Shown here one piece after another: positions 53,323-60,679 of a stretch of DNA of 60,679 bases; position 1 is the first letter of the stretch, and every line of letters starts with the position of its first letter. Location: the NCBI GenBank assembly GCA_003142815.1, contig PLNP01000035.1, forward strand, positions 762-61,440, in the 5' to 3' direction. Position numbers and translations under genes: made by a program. The notes below the pieces were generated by a model. That model had not been told where the DNA came from. It worked only from the letters and a program-made list of their open reading frames with translations, and did no database searches. The stretch is from Rhodanobacteraceae bacterium (lineage in GTDB: Bacteria > Pseudomonadota > Gammaproteobacteria > Xanthomonadales > Rhodanobacteraceae).

Positions 53323-54981
53323 TCAGCGCCGCCATCCGGCGCCTGCTAAAGCGATGAGTGCGCCGATGCCGGTGAACCATGCCGCGATGGGCACGCCCAA
53401 CCAACGTGCACTTGCAGCCAGCATGGCTATCAATAGCGTGGCGACCGCCAACGAAACCGCCAGCGCGAGCCAGACCGCGATCCGCTGGCCGCGGGCGGCG
53501 CGCAGCTCCATCCGCTTCAGATCATCCGAAGCGATGCGAAGTTCCATCCCGCCACTGGTCGCCTGGGTGAGATAGCTGTGCACGAGTTGCGGCATGTCCG
53601 GCGCGGCGGCGATCCATTCGGGCAGGCGGCGCCGCAGTGCCTTCAGTGCCGCGCGAGGTCCGCGGCGCTGGCGCCAGATGCGCTCCAGCACCGGTTTCGC
53701 GGTCGTCCAGATGTTGATCTGCGGATACAGCAGGCGGCCTACACCCTCGATATTGAGCAGTGTTTTCTGCAACAGGATCAGCTGTGGCTGCAGGGTGAGT
53801 TCATGGCGGCGCGCCACCTGGAACAACTTGACGACGACTTCGGCCAGCGAGATCTCACTGAGCGGTCGCGTGAAATACGGCTCGCAAACCGTGCGCACCG
53901 CCGCTTCGAGTTCATCCAAGCGCGCATTCGCCGGCATCCATCCTGCGCGCACATGCAGTTCGGCGATGCGCGCATAGTCCTGGTTGAACAGTGCGAGAAA
54001 ATTCTCGGCCAGCCAGTACTGGTCGCGCTCCGGCAACGAACCCATGATGCCGAAATCGAGCGCGATGAAGCGCGGGTCATGCGGGCGCGCGGGGTCGACC
54101 CAGATGTTGCCCGCGTGCGCATCGGCGTGGAAGAAGTTGTCGCGGAACACCTGCGTGTAGAACAGGCGCACGCCTTTCTCGGCAAGCGCCACGCGGTCGA
54201 TACCGGCCGCATCCAGCGCGGCGAGATCATCGACGGGTATCCCGCGCACGCGTTCCAAGGTCAGTACGCCTTCCGTGGTGTGCGACCAGATCACCTCGGG
54301 CACGTACAAATCGTCGGAGCCGGCGAAATTGCGCCGCAGCAGCGACGCATTTGCGCCTTCGCGTTGCATATCCAGCTCGTTGGTCAGCGTCGAGGCGATT
54401 TCGCTGACGACATCGTGCGGCCGGATCTTGTCCGCGTTCGGATGGAAGCGTTGCACCGAGTCGGCAAGCGCGCGCAGCAGCGCGACATCCTCGGCAATGC
54501 GTGCACCAATCTCCGGGCGCAGGATCTTTACCACCACCTCGCGACCATCATGCAAGGTGGCCGCGTGCACCTGCGCGATCGACGCCGAGGCCAGGGGTGT
54601 GTTGTCGAACGACGCGAAGCGCGCGGCGATCGGCGCCGCGAGCGCACGTTCGACGGCGGCGCGTGCGACTTCGCCGGGAAAAGGCGCGACCTGGTCTTGC
54701 AGCTGCGCCAGCGCATCGGCGACGTCGGCCGGGATGAGGTCGCGTCGCGTCGAAAGAATCTGCCCGAACTTCACGAAGATCGGACCCAGTTCGGTCAGCG
54801 CGAGCGCCAGCCGTTCGCCTCGCGCCAACGCGGCGATGTCGGCGCGCGGCCTCGGCAACACGATGCGCGCGAACGCCAGTGCGCGCGAACGGTGCGTGCG
54901 GTCGACGAGATCGTCGACCCGGTAACGCACCAGGACGCGCGCGATGCGCACGATGCGAGGCAGTTGGCGCAACGTCGTCAT
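53323..54981 (-). CDS. ubiB: UbiB-family ABC1 atypical kinase/ATPase
   Basis: Needed for ubiquinone synthesis; an ATPase that may extract Q intermediates from the membrane. 552 aa. The hallmark KxGQ appears in [13 protein letters not shown], the Ala-rich loop in [22 protein letters not shown] holds the Lys, and HADAHAGNI and LDFGIMG complete the atypical kinase core. Two TM helices at the C-terminus (about 495-545) anchor it. It overlaps ubiJ by 4 nt. Confidence 0.94.
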   Translation of the reverse strand: MTTLRQLPRIVRIARVLVRYRVDDLVDRTHRSRALAFARIVLPRPRADIAALARGERLALALTELGPIFVKFGQILSTRRDLIPADVADALAQLQDQVAPFPGEVARAAVERALAAPIAARFASFDNTPLASASIAQVHAATLHDGREVVVKILRPEIGARIAEDVALLRALADSVQRFHPNADKIRPHDVVSEIASTLTNELDMQREGANASLLRRNFAGSDDLYVPEVIWSHTTEGVLTLERVRGIPVDDLAALDAAGIDRVALAEKGVRLFYTQVFRDNFFHADAHAGNIWVDPARPHDPRFIALDFGIMGSLPERDQYWLAENFLALFNQDYARIAELHVRAGWMPANARLDELEAAVRTVCEPYFTRPLSEISLAEVVVKLFQVARRHELTLQPQLILLQKTLLNIEGVGRLLYPQINIWTTAKPVLERIWRQRRGPRAALKALRRRLPEWIAAAPDMPQLVHSYLTQATSGGMELRIASDDLKRMELRAARGQRIAVWLALAVSLAVATLLIAMLAASARWLGVPIAAWFTGIGALIALAGAGWRR

Positions 54982-55631
54982 GCGCGCGGCGATGCGCTGA
55001 TCCGGCGCACCCGTGCGTCGAGTTGGTCGACGAGATCGCGCAAGCCGTCGACCTCGTCGAAGAACGTCTCAAGTTCGGCCTTGGCGACGAGATCGCGGCT
55101 TTCCTCGGTGAGGAATTCGGCGGTGTCTTGCGCCCATCCGCGCACAGACGTCCGCGACCAGTTGAGGCCACGCCGCAATGCATGCGCGATCTTCATCCCG
55201 ACCACATCGCCGAACACGCGGGTGAACGCCTCGTCGAAATCAGGTGCGAAGCAGGTCGCGATCTGTTCGAGCCGGCGCGCAAGTTCGGCATCGCCCGCGA
55301 TTTCGATCCGACCCGGCGCCAGCGCGCCAGCGCCGCCGCGCGCGAATGCGAGCGCCAACACGCTGCCGGGCGTCGCCGCGACGCGCAATGCGCTGGTGCC
55401 AGCGAACGCGGGGCCGATCCGGAGTCGATCGCGCTCGACCGCGATCCGCATCGAAAGCGCGCTGCCCTGGAAATCGAGCGTGATCGCGCGCCCGTCGAGC
55501 GCGGCGATACGCGTCCTGCTATCCGGATCGAGATCAACGAGGCGATTCAACGCGGTTTCAAGTGCGCGACCGAGCGCGACGAGGAGCGGATTGGGCGCGC
55601 GCGCGGCGCTGGCGGGAATGGCTTCTGGCAT
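54978..55631 (-). CDS. ubiJ: ubiquinone biosynthesis accessory factor UbiJ (SCP2 domain)
   Basis: A 217-aa SCP2-like lipid-binding protein that scaffolds the Ubi complex. The SCP2 half is at about 20-125 and the C-terminal half is a coiled-coil-like helix ([17 protein letters not shown]). Position directly before ubiB matches the ubiE-ubiJ-ubiB order of gammaproteobacteria, though ubiE is not in this window. Confidence 0.88.
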   Translation of the reverse strand: MPEAIPASAARAPNPLLVALGRALETALNRLVDLDPDSRTRIAALDGRAITLDFQGSALSMRIAVERDRLRIGPAFAGTSALRVAATPGSVLALAFARGGAGALAPGRIEIAGDAELARRLEQIATCFAPDFDEAFTRVFGDVVGMKIAHALRRGLNWSRTSVRGWAQDTAEFLTEESRDLVAKAELETFFDEVDGLRDLVDQLDARVRRISASPRA

Positions 55632-55808
55632 GGGCCCCGATTCTACCCGTCTGCGCCGTGTCGGCGGGCATCGCCGCTTAACGTCCCGCTCAGCGTCGCG
55701 GGCTTAACGTGGGCGCCTTGCGATAGTGGGCGACAGCGAAGAAGTCGCGATGGCACGGGAGTTCGCTCTTCGATACCTTGGGGCGAGCGGTTCTTGGTGG
55801 AGGATGCA

Positions 55809-57209
55809 ATGTTGCGATATCTGTGGCTGGCTCTCGTTGTGTGTGGCCTGTGGGCGAGTCGCGATGTGCGCGCCGCCTCGCAGGAGTTCACCGGCATCGC
55901 GCCATCGGGCGCGTGGTATCACATCGAACTTCCAGCCGGCTGGAACGCCGGTGGCCCGTTGGTCATGTACCAACATGGCCTCGACTTCAAGAACGCGAGC
56001 AATCCTCCAGGCTTGGGGCCGTTGAGCTCGGTCATGCTCGCCGAAGGCTATGCGATCGCGGCGACCAGCTATCGCCAGCGCGGCTGGGCCTTGTTCAGCG
56101 CGATCGAGGACAACCACGAATTGCTCGACGTGTTCGAACGCATTGCCGGCGCCCCCGGTGAAATCCTGCCGTTCGGCGGCTCGTTGGGTGGCTTGATCGC
56201 GTTGAAACTGGCCGAGGCACGCGGCTTTCCGCCCGTGCGCGGCGCGTTCGCGTTGTGTCCCGTCGCGGCCGGCAGCCGTGCGTGGGATGCGGCGATCGAC
56301 CTGCGCCTTGCGTACGACGTGGTCTGCGCGAGTGCGGGCCACCTTCCGACCGGCGCCGAGCCGCTGCCGTGGGCGCTCAACCTCGACCAGATTCCCGACA
56401 ATCTCAATGACTTCTCCGATCAGGTGCAGGTCGCCGAGGCCCTGGTACCGCTGAACCAGTGCACCGGCATCAATCTACCGACCGGGTGGCGCAACGACGC
56501 GATGCAGCGCCGGCTCGACGAACTGATGACGTTCAGTCACATCAGCGACGAGAATTTCTTCCTCACCAATGTCGCCTACGCGGTGTTCGTGATGAGCGAC
56601 CTCGTGCGCGCGCTTGACAAACTCGGCAATCGCAACCCGTTCACCACGGTTGGCGTCGATTACTCCAGCGATCCGGCGATCGATGCCGGCATCGCGCGGA
56701 TCAGTGCCGATCCTGCGGCGGCAGCGTGGTTCCGCGCAGTCTCCGATTTTGAGGGTAACATCGGCGCCGCGAAAATCCTGTCGATGCACACCAGTCGCGA
56801 CCAACTGGCGATTCCTTCCAACCAGGAGTTCATCCGAAAGGTTGTGCCCGCGGATCAGCTGACCAGCGCGATCGTCGACGAAGACACGCCGACCCATTGT
56901 GGATTCACCGAGGCCGAAGGTCTCGCCGGCTGGGAAGCATTGCGCGCGTGGAAAAATGGCGCGCCGCAACCCGGTGTGGCCGCGTTGCAGCAGGCGTGCT
57001 CGAATCTTGAGGCGAGCGGCGCGGCCAATGGCCCGTGCCGATTCAATCCAGACGCGCAGATCGCGCCATTCGACAGCATCGTGCGGCCACGTCCCGCCGC
57101 GCCGCCAATATCGCCACGCAACCATTCGCAGCGAGCGATTCCGGACAACCTTTTGCAATCGCATGAACGCGCAGCCAGACCGCAGCACACTGCGTTCGCT
57201 CAGCCTTGA
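55809..57209 (+). CDS. exported alpha/beta hydrolase
   Basis: A 466-aa secreted enzyme. Signal peptide 1-23 (LVVCGLWASRDVRAAS). Nucleophile elbow GGSLGG at 123-128 (S125), oxyanion region MYQHGLDF, and a late His in DTPTHCGFT. The substrate is unknown: an ester or peptide is likely. About 40 C-terminal residues are basic and low complexity and may not be folded. Start ATG 55809 with GGAGG at 55798-55802. Confidence 0.8.
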   Translation: MLRYLWLALVVCGLWASRDVRAASQEFTGIAPSGAWYHIELPAGWNAGGPLVMYQHGLDFKNASNPPGLGPLSSVMLAEGYAIAATSYRQRGWALFSAIEDNHELLDVFERIAGAPGEILPFGGSLGGLIALKLAEARGFPPVRGAFALCPVAAGSRAWDAAIDLRLAYDVVCASAGHLPTGAEPLPWALNLDQIPDNLNDFSDQVQVAEALVPLNQCTGINLPTGWRNDAMQRRLDELMTFSHISDENFFLTNVAYAVFVMSDLVRALDKLGNRNPFTTVGVDYSSDPAIDAGIARISADPAAAAWFRAVSDFEGNIGAAKILSMHTSRDQLAIPSNQEFIRKVVPADQLTSAIVDEDTPTHCGFTEAEGLAGWEALRAWKNGAPQPGVAALQQACSNLEASGAANGPCRFNPDAQIAPFDSIVRPRPAAPPISPRNHSQRAIPDNLLQSHERAARPQHTAFAQP

Positions 57210-57263
57210 GCGCCGCGAGGGGACGTTACCTCGACAATCCGACCGAGCAGCGCCGACGCGCGA

Positions 57264-57665
57264 TCAGTGTTCCTTGACCGGGTAGGTTTCGACCGCGCCG
57301 TTGCTGTTCTTCTGCTCGATGCGCATCGCCGGTCGATTCGCGTTCGCGCGCGGACCGCAATGGTAGGCGGCCCAATCCTGCTGGCCATCGCGCGGGTCGC
57401 CGAGCGGCTTGATCGTATCGGCGCTCATGTCGGCCGCTTCGTTGCGCGCCATCACCTCCAGCTCATCGCGTACCTTGAGATCCCGGCGATCGACCGGGCC
57501 CACGTGATCGAGCACCGAGACGGTGATCTTGCCCATCTCCTTGCAGCCGCCGACGTCTCCATTCCACGCGGTGCGCACCTTGTTGCCCCCCGAGTCGAGT
57601 TTGATGCCCCAGCTGCAGGCGGCGAGCGGCAGGGTTGCGACGATCAACAGCGGCAGGTATTTCAT
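57264..57665 (-). CDS. small predicted lipoprotein (DUF4156-like)
   Basis: A 133-aa protein with lipobox LPLAAC (Cys17) and a compact mature domain with Cys in GGCKEMGKI and YHCGPR. The VGGCKEMGKITVSVLD text resembles DUF4156 lipoproteins; the assignment is tentative. It ends by KEH. Located between the hydrolase and the M16 peptidase genes, without a clear operon. Confidence 0.7.
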   Translation of the reverse strand: MKYLPLLIVATLPLAACSWGIKLDSGGNKVRTAWNGDVGGCKEMGKITVSVLDHVGPVDRRDLKVRDELEVMARNEAADMSADTIKPLGDPRDGQQDWAAYHCGPRANANRPAMRIEQKNSNGAVETYPVKEH

Positions 57666-57777
57666 CGAAATCTCCGAAAGGTTGCGCAGATGCTAACGCG
57701 CTACGCCTGAATGCGCCGCGTCGCAAAGATCGGTTGTAGGAAAACAAACCGTTGCTCCAATGGCGTTGTGGAGACCT

Positions 57778-60603
57778 TCAGCGCACGATCTTGCTGTCCG
57801 TATCGATGACCTTGACCTCGCCGATCTTGAGATCACGAATCGGCTGCTCGATCTTCTTGAGGTCGCCGACAACGATCCAGGTCAGCGCGTCGGGGCGGAT
57901 GACTTCCTTCGCCGCCGCCTGCACGGCCGCGTCGGTCTGCGCCTCGATGCGCGGCTTCAATGTTTGCACATAGTCATCGGGACGGTCGTAGAGCTTGATG
58001 CCGGTCATCGCACCGAGCACCGCGCCGGTGGTCTGGTATTCGCCCGGCATGCTGCGCACGTCGCCGACCTTGATCTTCTCGATCTCGGCGTGGGTCAGCG
58101 ACTTCGCGCCGATCACATCCTTCGTCTCGCGCAGGATCTCGGCGACCGATTGCGCGGTCTTGTCGGTCTGCACCGGCGCATACAGCATGAACGGACGTTG
58201 CCCGATCGCGTTCGACAGGAAGCTGCCCGCGCCGTATGCCCAGTGCTTGTCCTCGCGCAGATTCATGTTGAGACGCGAGGTGAAGCTGCCGCCGAACGCG
58301 CCGTTCATGGTCTGGATCTCGAGGTTGTTCTTCGCCTTCGTCGACGGCGCGACTTCGCCAGCGAGGATCAGCGATTGCAGCGCACCGGGCTTGTCGATCA
58401 GGAAAACGCGCGGCTTTTCCTGCAACGCGACGCTCGCGATGTTCTTCCTCGGCAGCGCCGAAGCGGGCGCCTTCCAGTCGCCGAACACGCCATTGAGCTG
58501 GGCGACGATCGCATCCAGCGAGGTGTCGCCGGCGACCAGGATCGTCGCGTTGTCCGGACGGATGAAATCCCGAACGTACGCCCGCAGGTCGTCCGCCGTC
58601 AGGGACTTGATCGATGCCGTGGTGCCGGAGCCGGTGAACGGAATCGCGTAGACGTGGCCGGCGCCGTACAAGAGCGGCGGCAAGGTACGCAGGGCCAGTC
58701 CGGTCGGCTGAGTTTCCTCCTGCGCGATTCGCGCCAGCCACTGGCCGCGAATGCGCACGATATCCGCGTCGCGGAACGCGCTGTTGCGCACGATGTCGCC
58801 GTATAGACGTAGAGACGGCTCAAGTTGCGAGCTCAGTGCATTCAGGCGCACCGTCGAGCTGTCGAGGCCGGACCCGGCGCCGATCTCGGCGCCGAGGCGC
58901 TCGGCGCGACGCGCGATTTCAAGCGAATCGAGATTCCTGGTTCCCTCGTCCAGCATGGCCATCGTGAACGCCGACGAGCCGAGCTTGCGACCTTGATCCG
59001 ATGCATAGCCGGCGTCGAACAGAAGCTGCACCTGCACGACCGGAATGGTATGGCGCTCGGCGAGCACGACGTTGATGCCGTTGTTGAGTTTTCCGTGTTC
59101 AAGCTTCGGGAAGCTGAGGTCCGGGAAGCTGGCCACCGTCGGTACGCCCTTGCTGCGATCGAGGCTCGACGCGACCGTGTGGAACGTCTGCTTCGACGGC
59201 AACTTCGCGGCCGGCCATCCTTCAGTCGCGGCGAGCCCCGGCTTTTCCATTTCGTCCTGTGCGGAGAAGTCTGCGTCCTTCGCCGCCGGCGTCACCGTCA
59301 GCGTGTAATCACCCTTGCCGATCCATTTTCTGGCGGCCGCGCGCACGCCCGCTGGCATCGCCGCCTCGATGTGCGCGAGGTCGTCCTTGTACGCACCCGG
59401 ATCGCCGCGATAGACCTGACCCTCGGCGAGAATCGTCGCCTTGCCGTTGACCTTTTCGAGGCCGCGGATGAACCCCGCGCGGGTATCGATCTTGACCCGC
59501 GCCAGCTCGTCGGCGGTCGGCCCATCCTTCAGGAATTTCTGCCATTCGTCGGCGACCGCAGCTTCGACCTTGGCCGGATCGACGCCTTTCTTGACGTCGA
59601 CCTGCAGCTGCAGCATCGATGCGAGCGCGAACGATTGCACACCCACCGAAACTGAATCGGCGAGCTTGTCCTTGTAGACCAGCCGCTCGTACAGGCGCGA
59701 GGTCTTGCCGCCGCCGAGCACCGCGGCGGCGAGCTCGAGCTGCGTCTCGTCCGCGTCATTGAGCCCTGGCACATTCCATTCGCGGTAGATGCGTGTCTGC
59801 GCGACGTGGTCCTGCATCGTGTCGCGCGTTGCCGTGGCGCGCGGCGCGGTCCACGGCTGCTGGCGTGCCACCGGCGGGCCGGCCGGTATGTCATCGAAAT
59901 ATTCGAGCATCTTCGTCCTGGCGACGTCCGGCGTGATGTCGCCGACCAGCGCGACGGTTACATTCGCCGCGCCGTAATACGTCGAAAACCATTGCTTCAC
60001 ATCCGCGAGCGACGCGGCATCGAGATCCTTCATCGAACCGATCGTGTCGTGGTGATACGGATGATTGCCCGGGAACGCATTTGCCATGATGCGTTCGTCA
60101 ACGCGACCATAGGGCTGGTTCTCGTCCTGCCGCTTCTCGTTCTGCACGACGCCGCGTTGTTCGTCGAGCTCATGCTGGCCGATCGCGCCGAGCAGGTGAC
60201 CCATGCGGTCCGATTCCATCCACAACGCCATGTCGAGCGCCGTGGTCGGCACGGTCTCGAAATAATTGGTACGGTCGAACCAGGTCGTGCCGTTCTGGTC
60301 GGTCGCACCGGCGAGTTCGAACGGGCGGAAATATTCATCCTTGTGATGCTCCGAGCCTTGGAACATCAGGTGTTCGAACAGATGGGCGAAGCCGGTCTTG
60401 CCGTTCGGCTCGTCGGCTGAGCCAATGTGATACCAGACGCTGACCGCGACCACCGGTGCCTTTTGATCCTCGCTGACCACGACGGTAAGGCCGTTCGGCA
60501 GCGTGAAACGCGTGAACGGGATGTCGACGGTATCCGTTGCCGCGGCGGACGCGCCCTGTGCGAGACCGAAAGTGAACAAGGTGGCGGCGATCAGCTTGCG
60601 CAT
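57778..60603 (-). CDS. M16 family zinc metallopeptidase (fused two-domain)
   Basis: A 941-aa exported pitrilysin-family protein. Signal peptide 1-21 (LFTFGLAQGASAAA). The first half has the inverted zinc motif HLFEH (H74, E77, H78) and the third ligand region GVVQNEK (E156). The second half (about 480-930) keeps the fold but lacks HxxEH, as in fused M16 proteins where it acts as the substrate-binding partner. Start ATG 60603 with an AGGAGAG ribosome site. Substrate unknown. Confidence 0.94.
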   Translation of the reverse strand: MRKLIAATLFTFGLAQGASAAATDTVDIPFTRFTLPNGLTVVVSEDQKAPVVAVSVWYHIGSADEPNGKTGFAHLFEHLMFQGSEHHKDEYFRPFELAGATDQNGTTWFDRTNYFETVPTTALDMALWMESDRMGHLLGAIGQHELDEQRGVVQNEKRQDENQPYGRVDERIMANAFPGNHPYHHDTIGSMKDLDAASLADVKQWFSTYYGAANVTVALVGDITPDVARTKMLEYFDDIPAGPPVARQQPWTAPRATATRDTMQDHVAQTRIYREWNVPGLNDADETQLELAAAVLGGGKTSRLYERLVYKDKLADSVSVGVQSFALASMLQLQVDVKKGVDPAKVEAAVADEWQKFLKDGPTADELARVKIDTRAGFIRGLEKVNGKATILAEGQVYRGDPGAYKDDLAHIEAAMPAGVRAAARKWIGKGDYTLTVTPAAKDADFSAQDEMEKPGLAATEGWPAAKLPSKQTFHTVASSLDRSKGVPTVASFPDLSFPKLEHGKLNNGINVVLAERHTIPVVQVQLLFDAGYASDQGRKLGSSAFTMAMLDEGTRNLDSLEIARRAERLGAEIGAGSGLDSSTVRLNALSSQLEPSLRLYGDIVRNSAFRDADIVRIRGQWLARIAQEETQPTGLALRTLPPLLYGAGHVYAIPFTGSGTTASIKSLTADDLRAYVRDFIRPDNATILVAGDTSLDAIVAQLNGVFGDWKAPASALPRKNIASVALQEKPRVFLIDKPGALQSLILAGEVAPSTKAKNNLEIQTMNGAFGGSFTSRLNMNLREDKHWAYGAGSFLSNAIGQRPFMLYAPVQTDKTAQSVAEILRETKDVIGAKSLTHAEIEKIKVGDVRSMPGEYQTTGAVLGAMTGIKLYDRPDDYVQTLKPRIEAQTDAAVQAAAKEVIRPDALTWIVVGDLKKIEQPIRDLKIGEVKVIDTDSKIVR

Positions 60604-60658
60604 GTGCTCTCCTGAGAAAACCGGGAGATTCCCCAAGGAAGTCCCGTGAACAAGTCCG

Positions 60659-60679
60659 GTCGCGCCTGCGGCGCTCCTA
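60659..60679. repeat. partial TGTAGGAGCG-type REP, cut by window end
   Basis: GTCGCGCCTGCGGCGCTCCT at the last bases is the same arm as in the element at 35842-35923; the rest lies outside the window. Confidence 0.7.

Noticed and set aside
1-60679. tRNA, rRNA, riboswitch or replication-origin signals
   Set aside because: None could be supported by eye: no cloverleaf, no conserved rRNA blocks, no DnaA-box cluster seen.

Overview
The window reads as chromosome of a GC-rich gammaproteobacterium of the Xanthomonadales, most likely a Rhodanobacteraceae (Dokdonella/Rhodanobacter-like) organism. The grounds are the gene neighbourhoods (tyrS divergent from an M23 peptidase-anmK pair, xthA divergent from pyrE, ubiJ-ubiB), the protein wording, and dense REP-type hairpin repeats. 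This is inference from recalled gene orders, not a database search. I see no rRNA, tRNA or CRISPR array.

Layout. 1-7.7 kb is housekeeping: tyrS, a cell-wall M23 endopeptidase with anmK and an AmpG-like permease (murein turnover and recycling), xthA and pyrE around a shared intergenic region carrying two 7-bp repeat arrays, and a DUF4124 protein. 7.7-13.3 kb is a tripartite RND efflux operon with 4-nt overlaps (OMF, adaptor, pump). 13.5-17.5 kb holds a YncE-like beta-propeller, a QseBC/PmrAB-like two-component pair and a methyltransferase. 17.7-19.0 kb is an Xre/MbcA-RES toxin-antitoxin module. 19.1-22.3 kb holds a tiny membrane protein, an M1 aminopeptidase and a BI-1 family protein. 22.4-26.9 kb is accessory DNA: a broken C-terminal-anchor surface protein, then a two-gene operon of a ThDP enzyme and a flavoprotein dehydrogenase that looks lower in GC and abuts a decayed integrase tail. 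27-37.7 kb holds an MFS exporter, folE, a RAYT transposase between two REPINs, rlmI, a rhomboid protease over a GGDEF remnant, phhA, an SRPBCC protein, an RNase J/CPSF-like MBL protein and a DUF885 peptidase.

38.0-42.7 kb is anomalous. An fbp gene breaks off after about 70 codons and is followed by a compact minus-strand operon kdsA-kdsC-proB-proA-proC of different base composition. kdsA needs two single-base corrections and kdsC one. This is either a foreign insertion that is decaying or a chimeric assembly join. 42.8-60.7 kb returns to host-like DNA: a saccharopine dehydrogenase-like protein, a truncated methyltransferase, uvrD with an in-frame insertion, a Ser/Thr kinase with an outside domain, a polytopic membrane protein, an acyltransferase overlapping arfB, two lipoproteins, ubiJ-ubiB, an alpha/beta hydrolase and an M16 peptidase.

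The most novel-looking signal is a roughly 120-bp intergenic element with three consecutive stem-loops. It occurs three times (13326-13442, 32315-32435, 49523-49644), each copy just upstream of an unrelated gene and in the same orientation relative to that gene.
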